Shown here piece by piece: positions 16,270-26,084 of a DNA stretch of 64,000 nt. The translations under genes and the position numbers were made by a program. This stretch comes from JACKNG01 sp050184115 (GTDB lineage Bacteria > Pseudomonadota > Gammaproteobacteria > Ga0077536), in assembly GCA_050184115.1 (NCBI GenBank), contig JBFXAQ010000007.1, positions 186,001 to 250,000 on the forward strand, in the 5' to 3' direction. The notes below the pieces were generated by a model, which was given only the letters and a program-made list of their open reading frames with translations, was not told where the DNA came from and did not search any database. Each line of letters begins with the position of its first letter. Position 1 is the stretch's first letter.

Positions 16270-16785
16270 TCAACGATCGGCAGGATAGCGGCGTAGCGGT
16301 TGCGGTACCGACGGGGTGTTGTTCAGGCTGGGATAGTCGAACCGTGGTGTCGCGTCGTAGCCCGGGGCGTGCCCGTAGGGCTGGTAGGGATCGGAGCGCC
16401 GGTAGACGCCGCCTCCGGACGGGTAGCCATAGCCCTGGCGCGGCACGCCGCCACGAATGCCGTAACCACCGCGATCACCGTCACGGAAACCATCGCGGTA
16501 ACCGTCGCGGTAGGCCTCGCGTTGCCGCTCGTAGTTGTCGGGCGCCCGTCGCTGGGACAGTGGCTGGCGGCTTTGCGCCTCGCGCTGGTGGTCGCGCGAG
16601 AAGCGCTGGTTGTCGCGGGGATAGGCGTCGCTGCGATAGCTGTGGCCGCGGTAGGCGTCGTGGCGGTCACCACGATCGCGCGACGTCGACATGCCGAGGC
16701 CCGAGCGGTCGTCGGCGGCGCGGGCGCCATGACTGCCGAGCACCGCGGCGAGGCAGACGAGCAGGATGGCGGGCAGGCGGGGCAT
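16270..16785 (-). CDS. Secreted low-complexity protein rich in Arg, Asp, Tyr and Gly
   Basis: A 171-residue protein with a clear signal peptide (MPRLPAILLVCLAAVLGSHG, cleavage after ARA). The mature part is low complexity: alternating RD/RY pairs (YRDGYRDGFRDGDRGGYG) and a proline/tyrosine-rich tail. I recognise no domain. The frame is open upstream into the PP2C gene, but the signal peptide fixes the ATG at 16785, 19 bases after that gene ends. It is likely cotranscribed with the phosphatase fusion and probably acts in the periplasm or outside the cell. Confidence 0.65.
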   Translation of the reverse strand: MPRLPAILLVCLAAVLGSHGARAADDRSGLGMSTSRDRGDRHDAYRGHSYRSDAYPRDNQRFSRDHQREAQSRQPLSQRRAPDNYERQREAYRDGYRDGFRDGDRGGYGIRGGVPRQGYGYPSGGGVYRRSDPYQPYGHAPGYDATPRFDYPSLNNTPSVPQPLRRYPADR

Positions 16786-16804
16786 CGCGACGTCCAGCGT
16801 CCGC

Positions 16805-18682
16805 TCACCGCACCCGCACGACGCGGATGCCGGTCTGGTCGTTGCCCTTGTCGAAGCGGAACTTGTCGCGTGCCGCGCTGCGCAGCTGGCGCGGGCCATT
16901 GCCGTAGCCACCGCCACGTAGCACGCGCACCGTGCAGTCGCCGCCCTCGTACACCGAACCATCGCCCGGCGCCGAGTCGTAGTTCGGGTGATAGCAGTCG
17001 TAGACCCACTCCTGGACGTTGCCGGCCATGTCGTAAAGGCCGAACTTGTTGGCGTTGAAACGCCCGATGGCGGTCGGCTGGCGGGGGTCGAGCCCGGTGT
17101 CGCAGGCAATGCAGTGCGCGTTGCCGCGGCCGAGGTCGCGGCCCCAGGGGTAGTCTGAGTCCGAACCGGCGCGCGCCGCGTACTCCCATTGCGCCTCGCT
17201 CGGCAGGGTGTACTCCTGGCCGGTCTGCTGCGAGAGCCACTTGGTATAGGCGAGCGCTTCGTTCCACGAGATGAAGATCATCGGGAAGTTGGCCTCGTCG
17301 GCGCCGGCCACGCCCGCCAGGTTGGGCAGATGGGTGCCGCTGGCGCGGGCGAAGCGCTTGTATTCGGCGATGGTGATCTCGTTCACGCTCATGGCGAACG
17401 GTTGAACGGTGACCGCGTGGGCCGGGAACTCGTGCGGGTCGTCGGTCGGCAGGCGCCCGCCCATGGTGAAACGCCCGCCGGGTATCCACACCATCAGCGG
17501 GCCCTTGCCGCCCCCTTTCAAGGCGTCGCTGAACTGGCCGCTGGGGCCGCTGGCGACGGCCGGTTCGGCCACGGCCGGGGTGGCCGGTGGCTGTGCTGCG
17601 GGCGCCACCGTGCCGGGCGTGATGGTGTCGTCCTCGACGGCTTCCATGTCGACCAGGTCGTCGTCCGTCGCCGCCGGCGCTTCGTTGTCGACGACGACCG
17701 CCGCTGGCGGCGGTGCCGGCGCACGGTTCATGAACCAGAACCCGGCGCCACCGAGCACGGCGAGGCCGAGCACGGCGGCTGCGACCAGCGGCAGGGGACT
17801 CTTGCGCGGCGGGGCGTCTTCGACGACGAAGGTCGGCGCTTCGGACTCGACCACCGGCGGTGCTGCCGGGGCTTCCGCCACGGGGGCGGGCGGCGGTTCG
17901 GCCGGTACCGCCTCGACCTTCTCGATGACGTCGATGACGATGACGGTGGTGTTGTCCTGGCGCGGCGCGGCGGCATCCGTCACGCCCTGCAACAAGGCTT
18001 CGACGCACTGCTTGGCCAGCGGCGCGCCGGCACAGATTTCGACGATGGTCTCGCTGGCCAGGGTGTCGAGGCCATCGCTCGAGAGGATCACCCGGTCACC
18101 GCTGACGAGCGTCAGCGCTTCGGCCGGGCAGTCGATCTCGGCGATGTCGTCGCCGGTCAGCGCGCTCATCAGCATGTTGCGCGAGAACCCGGCCTCGGCT
18201 TCGACCGGCGTGCCGGCAGCGGCCATGCGGTCGAGGAAGCCGCCGTAGCTGTGGTCGGCATTGCGCTTGCTGAGTTCACCGCCACGCAGCAGGTAGAGGT
18301 GGCTGTCGCCGACGCTGACCCAGCGCAGCTTGTCCTGTTCGAGGACACAGGCGACGAGGGTGCAACCCATGCCCTTGAGTGCCGCGGTCTCCGCCACCGT
18401 CGCGGTGATCGAGCCGTTGGCCTGCAGTACCGCCTCGTAGAGGGCGTTGGAGACGTCCTCGTTGGGAAAATTCTTCGAGATGTGGCGGTTGAAGGTCTGT
18501 ACCGCCATGTTGCTGGCGACGTTGCCGGCGGCGTGGCCGCCCATGCCGTCGGCCACGATCACCAGCGAACCGGCACCCTCGCTGTCGGAGTCACCGAGGC
18601 GCGTGATGAGGAAGGCATCCTCCTGGTAATCGCGCGCGCCGTCGATCTGCGAGCCGGCAATGTCGAAGCTGAGTGTGGCCAC
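16805..18682 (-). CDS. PP2C-type Ser/Thr phosphatase fused to an FGE/sulfatase-modifying-type domain
   Basis: A 625-residue membrane protein. Residues 1-255 are a PP2C phosphatase with its metal motifs (DYQED near 18, VADGMGGH 43-50, VGDSH 124-128, SSDGL 201-205, QDNTT 242-246). A proline/alanine linker leads to one membrane helix (about 297-317), then a second linker and an FGE/SUMF1-like domain (395-625) with the family blocks NEITIAEYKRF, LPSEAQWEYAAR and GNVQEWV. The end reads RGGGYGNGPRQLRSAARD, so both catalytic cysteines of true formylglycine-generating enzymes are missing. Topology suggests a cytoplasmic phosphatase and a periplasmic sensing or binding domain. Confidence 0.92.
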   Translation of the reverse strand: MATLSFDIAGSQIDGARDYQEDAFLITRLGDSDSEGAGSLVIVADGMGGHAAGNVASNMAVQTFNRHISKNFPNEDVSNALYEAVLQANGSITATVAETAALKGMGCTLVACVLEQDKLRWVSVGDSHLYLLRGGELSKRNADHSYGGFLDRMAAAGTPVEAEAGFSRNMLMSALTGDDIAEIDCPAEALTLVSGDRVILSSDGLDTLASETIVEICAGAPLAKQCVEALLQGVTDAAAPRQDNTTVIVIDVIEKVEAVPAEPPPAPVAEAPAAPPVVESEAPTFVVEDAPPRKSPLPLVAAAVLGLAVLGGAGFWFMNRAPAPPPAAVVVDNEAPAATDDDLVDMEAVEDDTITPGTVAPAAQPPATPAVAEPAVASGPSGQFSDALKGGGKGPLMVWIPGGRFTMGGRLPTDDPHEFPAHAVTVQPFAMSVNEITIAEYKRFARASGTHLPNLAGVAGADEANFPMIFISWNEALAYTKWLSQQTGQEYTLPSEAQWEYAARAGSDSDYPWGRDLGRGNAHCIACDTGLDPRQPTAIGRFNANKFGLYDMAGNVQEWVYDCYHPNYDSAPGDGSVYEGGDCTVRVLRGGGYGNGPRQLRSAARDKFRFDKGNDQTGIRVVRVR

Positions 18683-18801
18683 GGGCTTGTTCTCGGTTTG
18701 CGTTATGCCGGATTTGCGCGCCGGAATGCGATGTTAACAGCAGGTTGCAGCATTAAAAAGAGACGACGTCGAGGTCCTGCCGGCGCGTCACGGGCTGTGT
18801 T

Positions 18802-18807
18802 TATACT
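18802..18807 (+). promoter_or_regulatory. Candidate -10 of the SLC13 / hrpA operon
   Basis: TATACT followed by GCCGCGC lies 31 to 55 bases before the possible starts of the SLC13 gene. It matches the pattern at several other promoters in this window. No good -35 is seen. Confidence 0.4.
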
Positions 18808-18861
18808 GCCGCGCATCGGCTCGAGACTCAGCAACAGGTGGCGATCCCGGCTCCGGCGCGT

Positions 18862-20346
18862 ATGACACCAGTGACATTCAACCGCCTTGCGCTGATGGCC
18901 GGCCCCCTCCTCGCGCTCGTCGTTTACAAACTTTTACCCGGGCAGTTCGTCGATGCGGCGGGCTTGCTGCAGCCGCTGACGCCAGCGGCACGCGGCACGC
19001 TCGCACTCACCGCCTGCATGGCGACCTGGTGGCTGACCGAGGCGCTGCCGGTATCGGCCACCGCACTCGTGCCGATCGCGATCTTTCCCGTGCTCGGCTT
19101 GAATGGCATCGGGGCGGTTGCCGCAGCCTACGCCCATCCGCTCATCTTCCTCTTCTTCGGCGGCTTCCTGCTTTCCATCGCCATCGAGAAGTGGGGCCTC
19201 CACCGTTGGATGGCGCAACGCGTGGTCGCGGCGGCGCACGGCAACGCCCGGCGGTTGGTCGGCGGTTTCATGCTGGTCACCGCCTTCGCCAGCATGTGGT
19301 TGTCGAACACGGCGACGGCGGTGATGATGTTGCCCATCGCGAGCAGTGCGATTGCAGAAGTCGAGCGCGGAAGCGACAGCGCGGCCGCGCAGCGCTTCGC
19401 GCCCTGCCTGCTGCTCGGAATCGCCTACGCCGCCTCCGTCGGCGGCATGGGAACCTTGATCGGTTCACCGCCCAACCTGTTCGTGGCCGGTTTCCTCGCC
19501 GAGCGCTACGGCTACGTCCTCGATTTCCGCGCCTGGATGTTCACCGCGCTGCCGCTGGTGGCGGTGCTGCTACCGCTGGTGTGGTGGCTGCTGACGCGGG
19601 TGCTGACGCCAATCGCCGTCGACCTGCCGCAGGTCGCGCTCGGCGAACGCACGCCCTGGCACGCGCTGCCACGCGGCGCCCGACGCGTGGCGGCGGTGTT
19701 CGGCGTTGCCGTACTCGCCTGGATCCTGCGCCAGCCGTTGAACGGCCTTTCCATTGGCGGGTTCACGCCGCTGGCGGCGCTGACCGACACGGGCGTGGCG
19801 ATGCTGGCCGCGCTGGCGTTGTTCGTCGTCGCCGACGGCGGTGGCGAGGGCGGACGGTTGATGGATTGGCACGACGCCGAACGGCTGCCAATCGGCACCC
19901 TGCTGCTGTTCGGCGGTGGGCTCGCGCTCGCCGGCACCATAGCAGCCACCGGCGCCGACCAGTTCATCGGCGCCCAACTCGCCGGGCTGCGCGACGTGCC
20001 GGCCTGGGTGGTCATGGTCGTGATCATCGCGGCGGTGGTGTTCCTGACCGAATTGACCAGCAACATCGCGACGACGACCACGCTGACCCCGATCCTGGCG
20101 GTCGCCGCCGCCTCGAGCGGGCTCGACGTCGTCGCCGTGGTCGTTGCCACGGCGCTGGCGGCAAGCGCTGCCTTCATGCTGCCGGTGGCGACGCCGCCGA
20201 ATGCGATCGTCTTCGCCAGCGGGCGCCTGTCGGCGCGGACGATGGCGCGCACGGGGCTGTGGATCAACCTCGTCGCGATCACGTTGCTGTCGGTACTGGC
20301 GCTGGCCTGGCTGCCACAGGCCCTGCCCGCGCTGGGCGAGCCATGA
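18862..20346 (+). CDS. SLC13/DASS family sodium:anion symporter
   Basis: A roughly 494-residue inner-membrane carrier with about 12 helices. The two DASS signature regions with SNT motifs are visible: MWLSNTATAVMMLPIA near residue 150 and FLTELTSNIATTTTLTP near residue 400, each followed by a hairpin. GTLIGSPPN and MLPVATPPNAIVF are the family's cation/anion site loops. Members move dicarboxylates, sulfate or phosphate with sodium. A GTG at 18838 is an alternative start; neither has a good ribosome site. Its stop overlaps the hrpA start (ATGA). Confidence 0.9.
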   Translation: MTPVTFNRLALMAGPLLALVVYKLLPGQFVDAAGLLQPLTPAARGTLALTACMATWWLTEALPVSATALVPIAIFPVLGLNGIGAVAAAYAHPLIFLFFGGFLLSIAIEKWGLHRWMAQRVVAAAHGNARRLVGGFMLVTAFASMWLSNTATAVMMLPIASSAIAEVERGSDSAAAQRFAPCLLLGIAYAASVGGMGTLIGSPPNLFVAGFLAERYGYVLDFRAWMFTALPLVAVLLPLVWWLLTRVLTPIAVDLPQVALGERTPWHALPRGARRVAAVFGVAVLAWILRQPLNGLSIGGFTPLAALTDTGVAMLAALALFVVADGGGEGGRLMDWHDAERLPIGTLLLFGGGLALAGTIAATGADQFIGAQLAGLRDVPAWVVMVVIIAAVVFLTELTSNIATTTTLTPILAVAAASSGLDVVAVVVATALAASAAFMLPVATPPNAIVFASGRLSARTMARTGLWINLVAITLLSVLALAWLPQALPALGEP

Positions 20347-23300
20347 ACGCGGCTGCGGATGAGCGCGACGTCGCCAGCGCGCTGGCCGCCGCGCGAGCCC
20401 TCCTCGACGAGGCGCTGGCGCGCGATCGACGGCGCCTGGGCCGGCGCCTGGCACGCCTGGCGAAAGATGCCCGCCGCGGCATGCCGCCGGCCCGTGTGCT
20501 CGCGCGCGTCGCGCAGATCGACGGCGAGGCACGGCGCTCGGCCGCAACCCGGGCCGGCCGCGCCGCCCTGTCACCACGCCTGGAATGGCCGGCGGAGCTG
20601 CCGATCAGCGCCCATGTCGAAACCTTGCGTGGTCTGCTCGAACGCCACCAGGTGGTCGTCGTCAGCGGCGCGACCGGCAGTGGCAAGTCGACCCAGATCC
20701 CCAAGCTCTGCCTCGCCGCCGGGCGCGGCGTGGATGGCCGTATCGGCCACACCCAGCCGCGCCGCATCGCCGCTCGCGCCATTGCCGCGCGACTCGCCGC
20801 CGAAACGGCGACGACGCCGGGCGAGCTGGTCGGCCACAGTGTCCGTTTCGACGACAGCGTGGCGGCGACGACGCGGATCAAGGTCATGACCGATGGCATC
20901 CTGCTGCACGAGATCCACCGCGACAGGCTGCTCGACGAGTACGACACGCTGATCATCGACGAGGTCCACGAGCGCACGCTGAACATCGATTTCCTGCTCG
21001 GCTATCTCAAGCTGATCCTGCCGCGCCGCCCCGATCTCAAGGTCGTGGTCACTTCGGCCACACTCGACGTCGCGGCCTTCCGCGCCTTCTTCACCGATGC
21101 CGCCGTGCTCGACATCCCCGGGCGCGGCTACCCGGTCGAGCTGCGTTACCGGCCGCGCGACGCCGAAGACGACCAACGCGACCTGAACGACGCCATCGTC
21201 GAAGCCCTCGCCGAGCTCGATCGTGAAGCGCCTGGCGACGTGCTGGTGTTCCTGCCGGGCGAGCGCGAGATCCGCGAAGCGGCGACGCACCTCGCGCGCC
21301 GCCGGCTGGCCGGGACGGAAGTACTGCAGTTGTTCGCGCGGCTGCCCGCCGCGCGCCAGGCGCGGGTTTTCGAACCGGGCCCGGAGCGGCGCGTGATCCT
21401 CGCCACCAACGTCGCCGAGACCTCGCTGACCGTGCCGCGTGTGCGCCATGTCGTCGACAGCGGTCTCGCCCGGGTCAGCCGCTACAGCCCGCGGCGCAAG
21501 CTGCAGCAGCTGCCCGTCGAGCCCATCGCCCAGGCCAACGCCGCCCAGCGCGCCGGGCGCTGCGGCCGCGAGGCGCCTGGCATCTGCATCCGGCTCTACG
21601 GCGAGGCCGATCTCGCCGCGCGGCGCGCCACCATCGAGCCCGAGATCCAGCGTACCCACCTCGCCGGTGTGGTGCTGCGCATGAAGGCGCTCGGCATCGA
21701 CGACGTCGCCGGCTTCCCCTTCCTCGAGCGGCCGGCCGAGCGCCTGCTCAAGGATGCCGTCAACGTGCTGCAGGAAATCGATGCCCTCGACGACAACCAC
21801 GCGCTGACCTCGCGCGGTCGTGCCATGACCGACTACCCGCTCGACCCGCGGCTCGCCCGCGTGCTGCTGGCCGGCGCCGAACTCGGTTGCCTGCGCGAGG
21901 CGCTGGTCATCGTCGCCGCGCTCAGCATCGTCGATCCGCGCGAACGGCCGCACGAACTGCGTGACGCGGCCGACCGCGCCCACGAGCGCTTCCAGGACAA
22001 GCGCTCGGACTTTGCCTGGTACCTGAACGCCTGGCCGTTCGCGCGCGAGATGCAGACCCTGCCGTTCAAGAAACAGCTCAGGCGCTGCCGGCGCGGCTTC
22101 CTGTCCGCCGTGCGCCTGAAGGAATGGTGCGAGCTGCACACCTACCTGCACCGCATCGCCAACCGTGCGGGGCTCGCGCAGAACGTCGAGCCGGCCAGTT
22201 ACAAGCTCGTCCACCAGGCACTCCTGGCCGGCTTCCCCACGCTCGTCGCCGAGTGGCAGGTCGATCATTACGTCGGCTGTCGCGACGCCGGCTTCGGCCT
22301 GCACCCGGCCTCGGTGCTCCATCGCCGCGGGGTCAAGTGGATCCTCGCCGGCGATGTCGTCGAGACCGAGCGGCCCTACGCGCGGTTGGCGGCGCGTATC
22401 GACCCTGCCTGGATCGAGCGCGCCGCCGGCCACCTCGTCAGGCGCAGCTACGAGGCGCCACATTGGGACGAACGCCTGGGGCTTGCCCGCGTGACCGAGA
22501 TCCAGCGCCTGTTCGGCCTGGTCCTGCGGGCCGATCGCGTCATCGAACTCGCCCGCGTCGACCGTGTGCAAGCGCGCGCCCTGTTCATCGTCGAGGGGCT
22601 TGTCGAAGGGCGTTTGGGCGAGTCGCTAAACTTCCTCGCCGCCAACCGCGCGCGTGTCGCCCGCGTGCTCGAACTCGAGGCGCGCGCCCGCCGGCGCGAC
22701 CTCGTCGCACCGCCGGCGCGCCTGGCGGCGTTCTACGATGCCCGCCTGCCTGCCGAGATCGTCTCGCGCCGGGAGTTGCGGCGCTGGTTGCGCGGCGCGC
22801 CGGCGCGCGCCGCGACGCTCGTGATGGGCGAGCAGGACGTCACCACCGAGCACGTCACCGACCTGCCGGCCTGGCTGTTCCCCGACACCCTGGAGCTCGC
22901 CGGCACCCGCTGCGCGCTGCGCTACCGCTTCGAGCCGGGCCACGTCGAGGACGGCGTGACCGTGGTCGTCCCGCTGGCCCTGCTGTCGCGGCTGGGCGCG
23001 GCCCATGTCGATCGTCTTGTGCCGGGTCTGCTGAGCGGCAAGGTCGAAGCGCTGCTGCGCAAACTACCCAAGACCGAACGGCGGCGTTTCTCGCCCTTGC
23101 GCGAGTTCGCCATGGCCGCCGTCGAGGCCATTGCCGAGCAACCGGGAACGCTGGCCGAAGCGCTGGCCGCCACGCTCGGTCGCATGACTGGCAGCCCGGT
23201 CGCTCCGGGATTGTTCGACGACGCCGGCCTCGAACCCCACTTGCGGGCGCGCATCGAGCTGGTCGATGCCGACGGCGTGGTCGTCGCCGCCGCACGCGAC

Positions 23301-24230
23301 CTCGACGTCCTGCGCGCGGGGCGCGCCGAGGATGCCCGCGCGGCGCGCGAGGCCATCGAGTGGTCGCTCGGCGGTCGCTCGCAGGGTGGCTGGAGCTTCG
23401 GCGCCGTCCCGGCTGCCATCGACACCACGGTCGGGGGGAATCGTCTGCGCGGTTTCCCTGCGCTCGCCGATTGCGGGGATGCGGTCGAACTCGGCATCTA
23501 CGACACCCCGGAACAGGCCGCGGCCGCCCATGCGCAGGGCGTCACCCGGCTGTTGCTGTATGCCTGTCAGCGCGAGTTGCGCCAACTCGAACGTGCGTTG
23601 CCGGCGGCCGGCCAGCTCGCGCTGCTCGCGACCCTGTTCGGTTACCGCGTCGACCCGGTCGTCTACCTCGTCGGCGCGGCGGCGCGGCGCTGGGTCGCGG
23701 CCCGGCCGCCGGTGCGCGATACCGTCGCCTTCGACGCCTTGTGCGCGAGCTTCCAGGCCGCGGTCGTGGCCGAGGTCAGCGCCGGCGCGACGCGGCTCGT
23801 CGCGCTGTTCGAGCGCGCCGCCGCCATCCGCCGTGACCTCGGTCAGCGTGGCGGCGACGTGCCCCAGGCTACCCGTGCGGACATCGACTCGCAGCTCGTC
23901 GAGCTGCTCGGGCCGACGGCGATTCCGCGCATCGACGCCGACGGCGCGCCACGTTTCGATCGCTATCTCGATGCCGTCGAACGGCGCGTCCAGCGCGTTG
24001 CCGGCAACCCGGGCAAGGATCTCGCCAAGCTCGACCAGCTGGCACCGCTGTGGCGGCGCTACACCGCCGCGCAACCCTTCGCCGCGGAGTTCGACGACGA
24101 GGCGGCGCGCATTCACGGCCTGTTCGAGGAACTCCGCATCAGCCTGTTCGCGCCCGAGATCGGCACGGCGTGCAAGGTCAGCGCCGCGCGCGTCGCCAGC
24201 GAACTCGACAAGCTGTGCAGAGCGGATTGA
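20343..24230 (+). CDS. hrpA: ATP-dependent RNA helicase HrpA
   Basis: A 1295-residue DEAH-box helicase, normal HrpA length. Walker A GATGSGKST is at 109-117, IIDEVHERTL at about 204-213 and TSAT at 237-240; NVAETSLTVP, the helicase motif V region, and QRAGRCGRE motif VI follow. Beyond the helicase core are the HA2, OB and long DUF3418 C-terminal regions. HrpA separates stalled ribosomes and remodels mRNA. The ATG at 20343 overlaps the preceding stop by four bases, and the next gene begins on the base after its stop. The frame is open about 1.3 kb further upstream, which is only an overlap with the SLC13 gene. Confidence 0.96.
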   Translation: MNAAADERDVASALAAARALLDEALARDRRRLGRRLARLAKDARRGMPPARVLARVAQIDGEARRSAATRAGRAALSPRLEWPAELPISAHVETLRGLLERHQVVVVSGATGSGKSTQIPKLCLAAGRGVDGRIGHTQPRRIAARAIAARLAAETATTPGELVGHSVRFDDSVAATTRIKVMTDGILLHEIHRDRLLDEYDTLIIDEVHERTLNIDFLLGYLKLILPRRPDLKVVVTSATLDVAAFRAFFTDAAVLDIPGRGYPVELRYRPRDAEDDQRDLNDAIVEALAELDREAPGDVLVFLPGEREIREAATHLARRRLAGTEVLQLFARLPAARQARVFEPGPERRVILATNVAETSLTVPRVRHVVDSGLARVSRYSPRRKLQQLPVEPIAQANAAQRAGRCGREAPGICIRLYGEADLAARRATIEPEIQRTHLAGVVLRMKALGIDDVAGFPFLERPAERLLKDAVNVLQEIDALDDNHALTSRGRAMTDYPLDPRLARVLLAGAELGCLREALVIVAALSIVDPRERPHELRDAADRAHERFQDKRSDFAWYLNAWPFAREMQTLPFKKQLRRCRRGFLSAVRLKEWCELHTYLHRIANRAGLAQNVEPASYKLVHQALLAGFPTLVAEWQVDHYVGCRDAGFGLHPASVLHRRGVKWILAGDVVETERPYARLAARIDPAWIERAAGHLVRRSYEAPHWDERLGLARVTEIQRLFGLVLRADRVIELARVDRVQARALFIVEGLVEGRLGESLNFLAANRARVARVLELEARARRRDLVAPPARLAAFYDARLPAEIVSRRELRRWLRGAPARAATLVMGEQDVTTEHVTDLPAWLFPDTLELAGTRCALRYRFEPGHVEDGVTVVVPLALLSRLGAAHVDRLVPGLLSGKVEALLRKLPKTERRRFSPLREFAMAAVEAIAEQPGTLAEALAATLGRMTGSPVAPGLFDDAGLEPHLRARIELVDADGVVVAAARDLDVLRAGRAEDARAAREAIEWSLGGRSQGGWSFGAVPAAIDTTVGGNRLRGFPALADCGDAVELGIYDTPEQAAAAHAQGVTRLLLYACQRELRQLERALPAAGQLALLATLFGYRVDPVVYLVGAAARRWVAARPPVRDTVAFDALCASFQAAVVAEVSAGATRLVALFERAAAIRRDLGQRGGDVPQATRADIDSQLVELLGPTAIPRIDADGAPRFDRYLDAVERRVQRVAGNPGKDLAKLDQLAPLWRRYTAAQPFAAEFDDEAARIHGLFEELRISLFAPEIGTACKVSAARVASELDKLCRAD

Positions 24231-25400
24231 ATGCACGAACAAGGCGTCATCTTCGCCATCTTCATGATCTTCGCCGGCGCGGCGGTGTTGGCCACGCTGG
24301 CGCTGTGGGCGCGCCAGGCGATGATCGTCGCCTACATCGTCGCCGGCGTGCTGCTCGGGCCGTCGGGTCTGGCCCTGGTCCACGACCAGCGCTGGATCGA
24401 GGACGTTTCCAGCATCGGCATCATGTTCCTGCTCTACCTGCTCGGTCTGAACATGGAGCCGCAACAATTGTGGCGCATGCTCGGTGAGGCGCTCGGGGTA
24501 ACGCTGGCCAGTTCGGCGGTGTTCTGCGCGCTCGGTGCGCTGGTCGGTTTCGCCGCCGGGCTCGACTGGTACGAGGCGCTGCTGGTCGGCGGCTGCATGA
24601 TGTTCTCCTCGACCATCATCGGCCTGAAGTTGCTGCCGACGACGACGCTGCACCACCAGCACACCGGGCAGATGATGATCTCGGTCCTGCTGCTGCAGGA
24701 CCTCGTCGCCATCGTCGTCCTGTTGATCGTGCAGGGCTACGGCAGCGGCCTCGACCCGCTGGCCGGCATCGCGCGCCAGGCGCTCGCCCTGCCAGTGCTG
24801 GTCGCCGTGGCGTTCGCCGTCGAGAAGTGGGTCATCGAGCGGCTCATGGCGCGCTACGACCAGATCCAGGAATACCTCTTCCTGCTCGTCATCGGCTGGT
24901 GCCTGAGCATCGCCCAGCTCGCCGCCTGGGCCGGCCTCTCGCACGAAATCGGCGCCTTCGTCGCCGGCGTCACCCTGGCCAGCTGCCCGGTGGCGGCCTA
25001 CATCGCCGACAGCCTGCGGCCGTTGCGCGACTTCTTTCTCGTGCTGTTCTTCTTCTCCCTCGGCGCAGGCTTCGATTTCGCCCTCGCGCACGAGGTCCTG
25101 GTGCCGGCGCTGGTACTGGCCGGCACTATGCTCGGGCTCAAGCCCTACGTCTTCCGCTGGCTGTTCGTGCGCGCCGGCGAGCGCTCGCGCCAGTCGCTGG
25201 AGGTCGGCGTGCGCCTCGGCCAGGTCAGCGAATTCAGCCTGCTGGTCGCGGTCATCGCGGTCGAGGCCGGCATCCTGCGTGCCAGTGGCGGTTACCTGGT
25301 CCAGCTCACCACGCTACTCACCTTCGTGCTGTCGTCCTACCTCATCGTCATGCGTTACCCGACGCCGATCGCGGTACGCGACAGCCTGCGACGCGATTAG
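24231..25400 (+). CDS. CPA2-family cation:proton antiporter (Kef-like, without TrkA-N domain)
   Basis: A 389-residue membrane protein with about 12 helices. YIVAGVLLGPSGLALV at residue 35 onward and the conserved LLLQDLVAIVVLLIV helix near 155 identify the Na+/H+ exchanger (CPA2) fold; GLSHEIGAFVAGVTLA and LFFFSLGAGFDF follow. Unlike KefB/KefC it ends after the membrane part (SYLIVMRYPTP), with no nucleotide-binding RCK domain. Likely exchanges K+ or Na+ for protons. The ATG directly follows the hrpA stop without a gap, so it is probably in the same operon. Confidence 0.9.
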   Translation: MHEQGVIFAIFMIFAGAAVLATLALWARQAMIVAYIVAGVLLGPSGLALVHDQRWIEDVSSIGIMFLLYLLGLNMEPQQLWRMLGEALGVTLASSAVFCALGALVGFAAGLDWYEALLVGGCMMFSSTIIGLKLLPTTTLHHQHTGQMMISVLLLQDLVAIVVLLIVQGYGSGLDPLAGIARQALALPVLVAVAFAVEKWVIERLMARYDQIQEYLFLLVIGWCLSIAQLAAWAGLSHEIGAFVAGVTLASCPVAAYIADSLRPLRDFFLVLFFFSLGAGFDFALAHEVLVPALVLAGTMLGLKPYVFRWLFVRAGERSRQSLEVGVRLGQVSEFSLLVAVIAVEAGILRASGGYLVQLTTLLTFVLSSYLIVMRYPTPIAVRDSLRRD

Positions 25401-25437
25401 AATCGGCACTCACGTTCATACCGGGATCACGCGTGAC

Positions 25438-26079
25438 ATGAGCCGAGCCCTCGATTACCTGCTGCGTGAGCGGCCGCGCGCCATGGGGGCGTACTTCGAA
25501 TTTCTGCGCGATGCCGGCAGCCGCCTCGATCCCCGCACCCGGGCCCTGATCTCGGTCATCACCAAGGTGTCGGCACAGACCGAGGACGGTCTCGTGCGTT
25601 ACGCGCGCAAGGCGCTCGATGCCGGTTGCAGTGCCGAGGAAGTGCTCGACGCCTTGCTGATGGCCTTCCCTGCGCTCGGCCTGACCCGCATCGTGTGGGC
25701 GGTGGAGGTTCTCATCGCACACGATGTACCGGGTTTCGCGGACGTCGCGCTGCCGGCGTCGCCGGTGACCGAGGAGGACGTCGCCCTCGGCCCGCTCGCG
25801 GCGCTGCCCGAAGGCCGCGCGGTGCGCCGCGGCGTGCCCGGCCGCGCCGTCCTCGCCTGGCGCGAGGGCGACACGGTGCGCGCCTTCAAGGCCTATTGCA
25901 CACACCACGGCATGGAGTTGACCGAGCGCTGCATCGCCGGGCGCCGCGTGACCTGCATGCAGCACGGCTGGACCTTCGAACTGCCCGAGGGCAGCTGCTC
26001 GATGGGCGAGCGCTGGGGCTTGACCGAGCTGCCGGTCACGATCGAGGCTGGTGAGGTCCACGCACGCTGGAGCGAGTAA
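25438..26079 (+). CDS. Carboxymuconolactone decarboxylase-like domain fused to a Rieske 2Fe-2S domain
   Basis: A 213-residue two-domain protein. Residues about 15-95 are an AhpD/CMD-like helical domain (LDPRTRALISVITKVSAQTE then AGCSAEEVLDALLMAFPALG) without the CxxC redox pair. Residues 110-210 form a Rieske domain with ligands C154, H156 (YCTHHG) and C173, H176 (CMQHGWTFELPEGSC). The combination suggests a small redox or oxygenase-ferredoxin-like component, but I know no characterised protein with this order. The ATG at 25438 is chosen from the domain start. It is followed after five bases by an unknown gene. Confidence 0.85.
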   Translation: MSRALDYLLRERPRAMGAYFEFLRDAGSRLDPRTRALISVITKVSAQTEDGLVRYARKALDAGCSAEEVLDALLMAFPALGLTRIVWAVEVLIAHDVPGFADVALPASPVTEEDVALGPLAALPEGRAVRRGVPGRAVLAWREGDTVRAFKAYCTHHGMELTERCIAGRRVTCMQHGWTFELPEGSCSMGERWGLTELPVTIEAGEVHARWSE

Positions 26080-26084
26080 GTCCC

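Noticed and set aside
16805..17600. True formylglycine-generating enzyme activity in the PP2C fusion
   Set aside because: Both catalytic cysteines are missing and no sulfatase gene is nearby.
20571..22571. Long open minus-strand frame opposite hrpA
   Set aside because: Antisense shadow of a GC-rich gene; composition is low in hydrophobic order and no motif is present.
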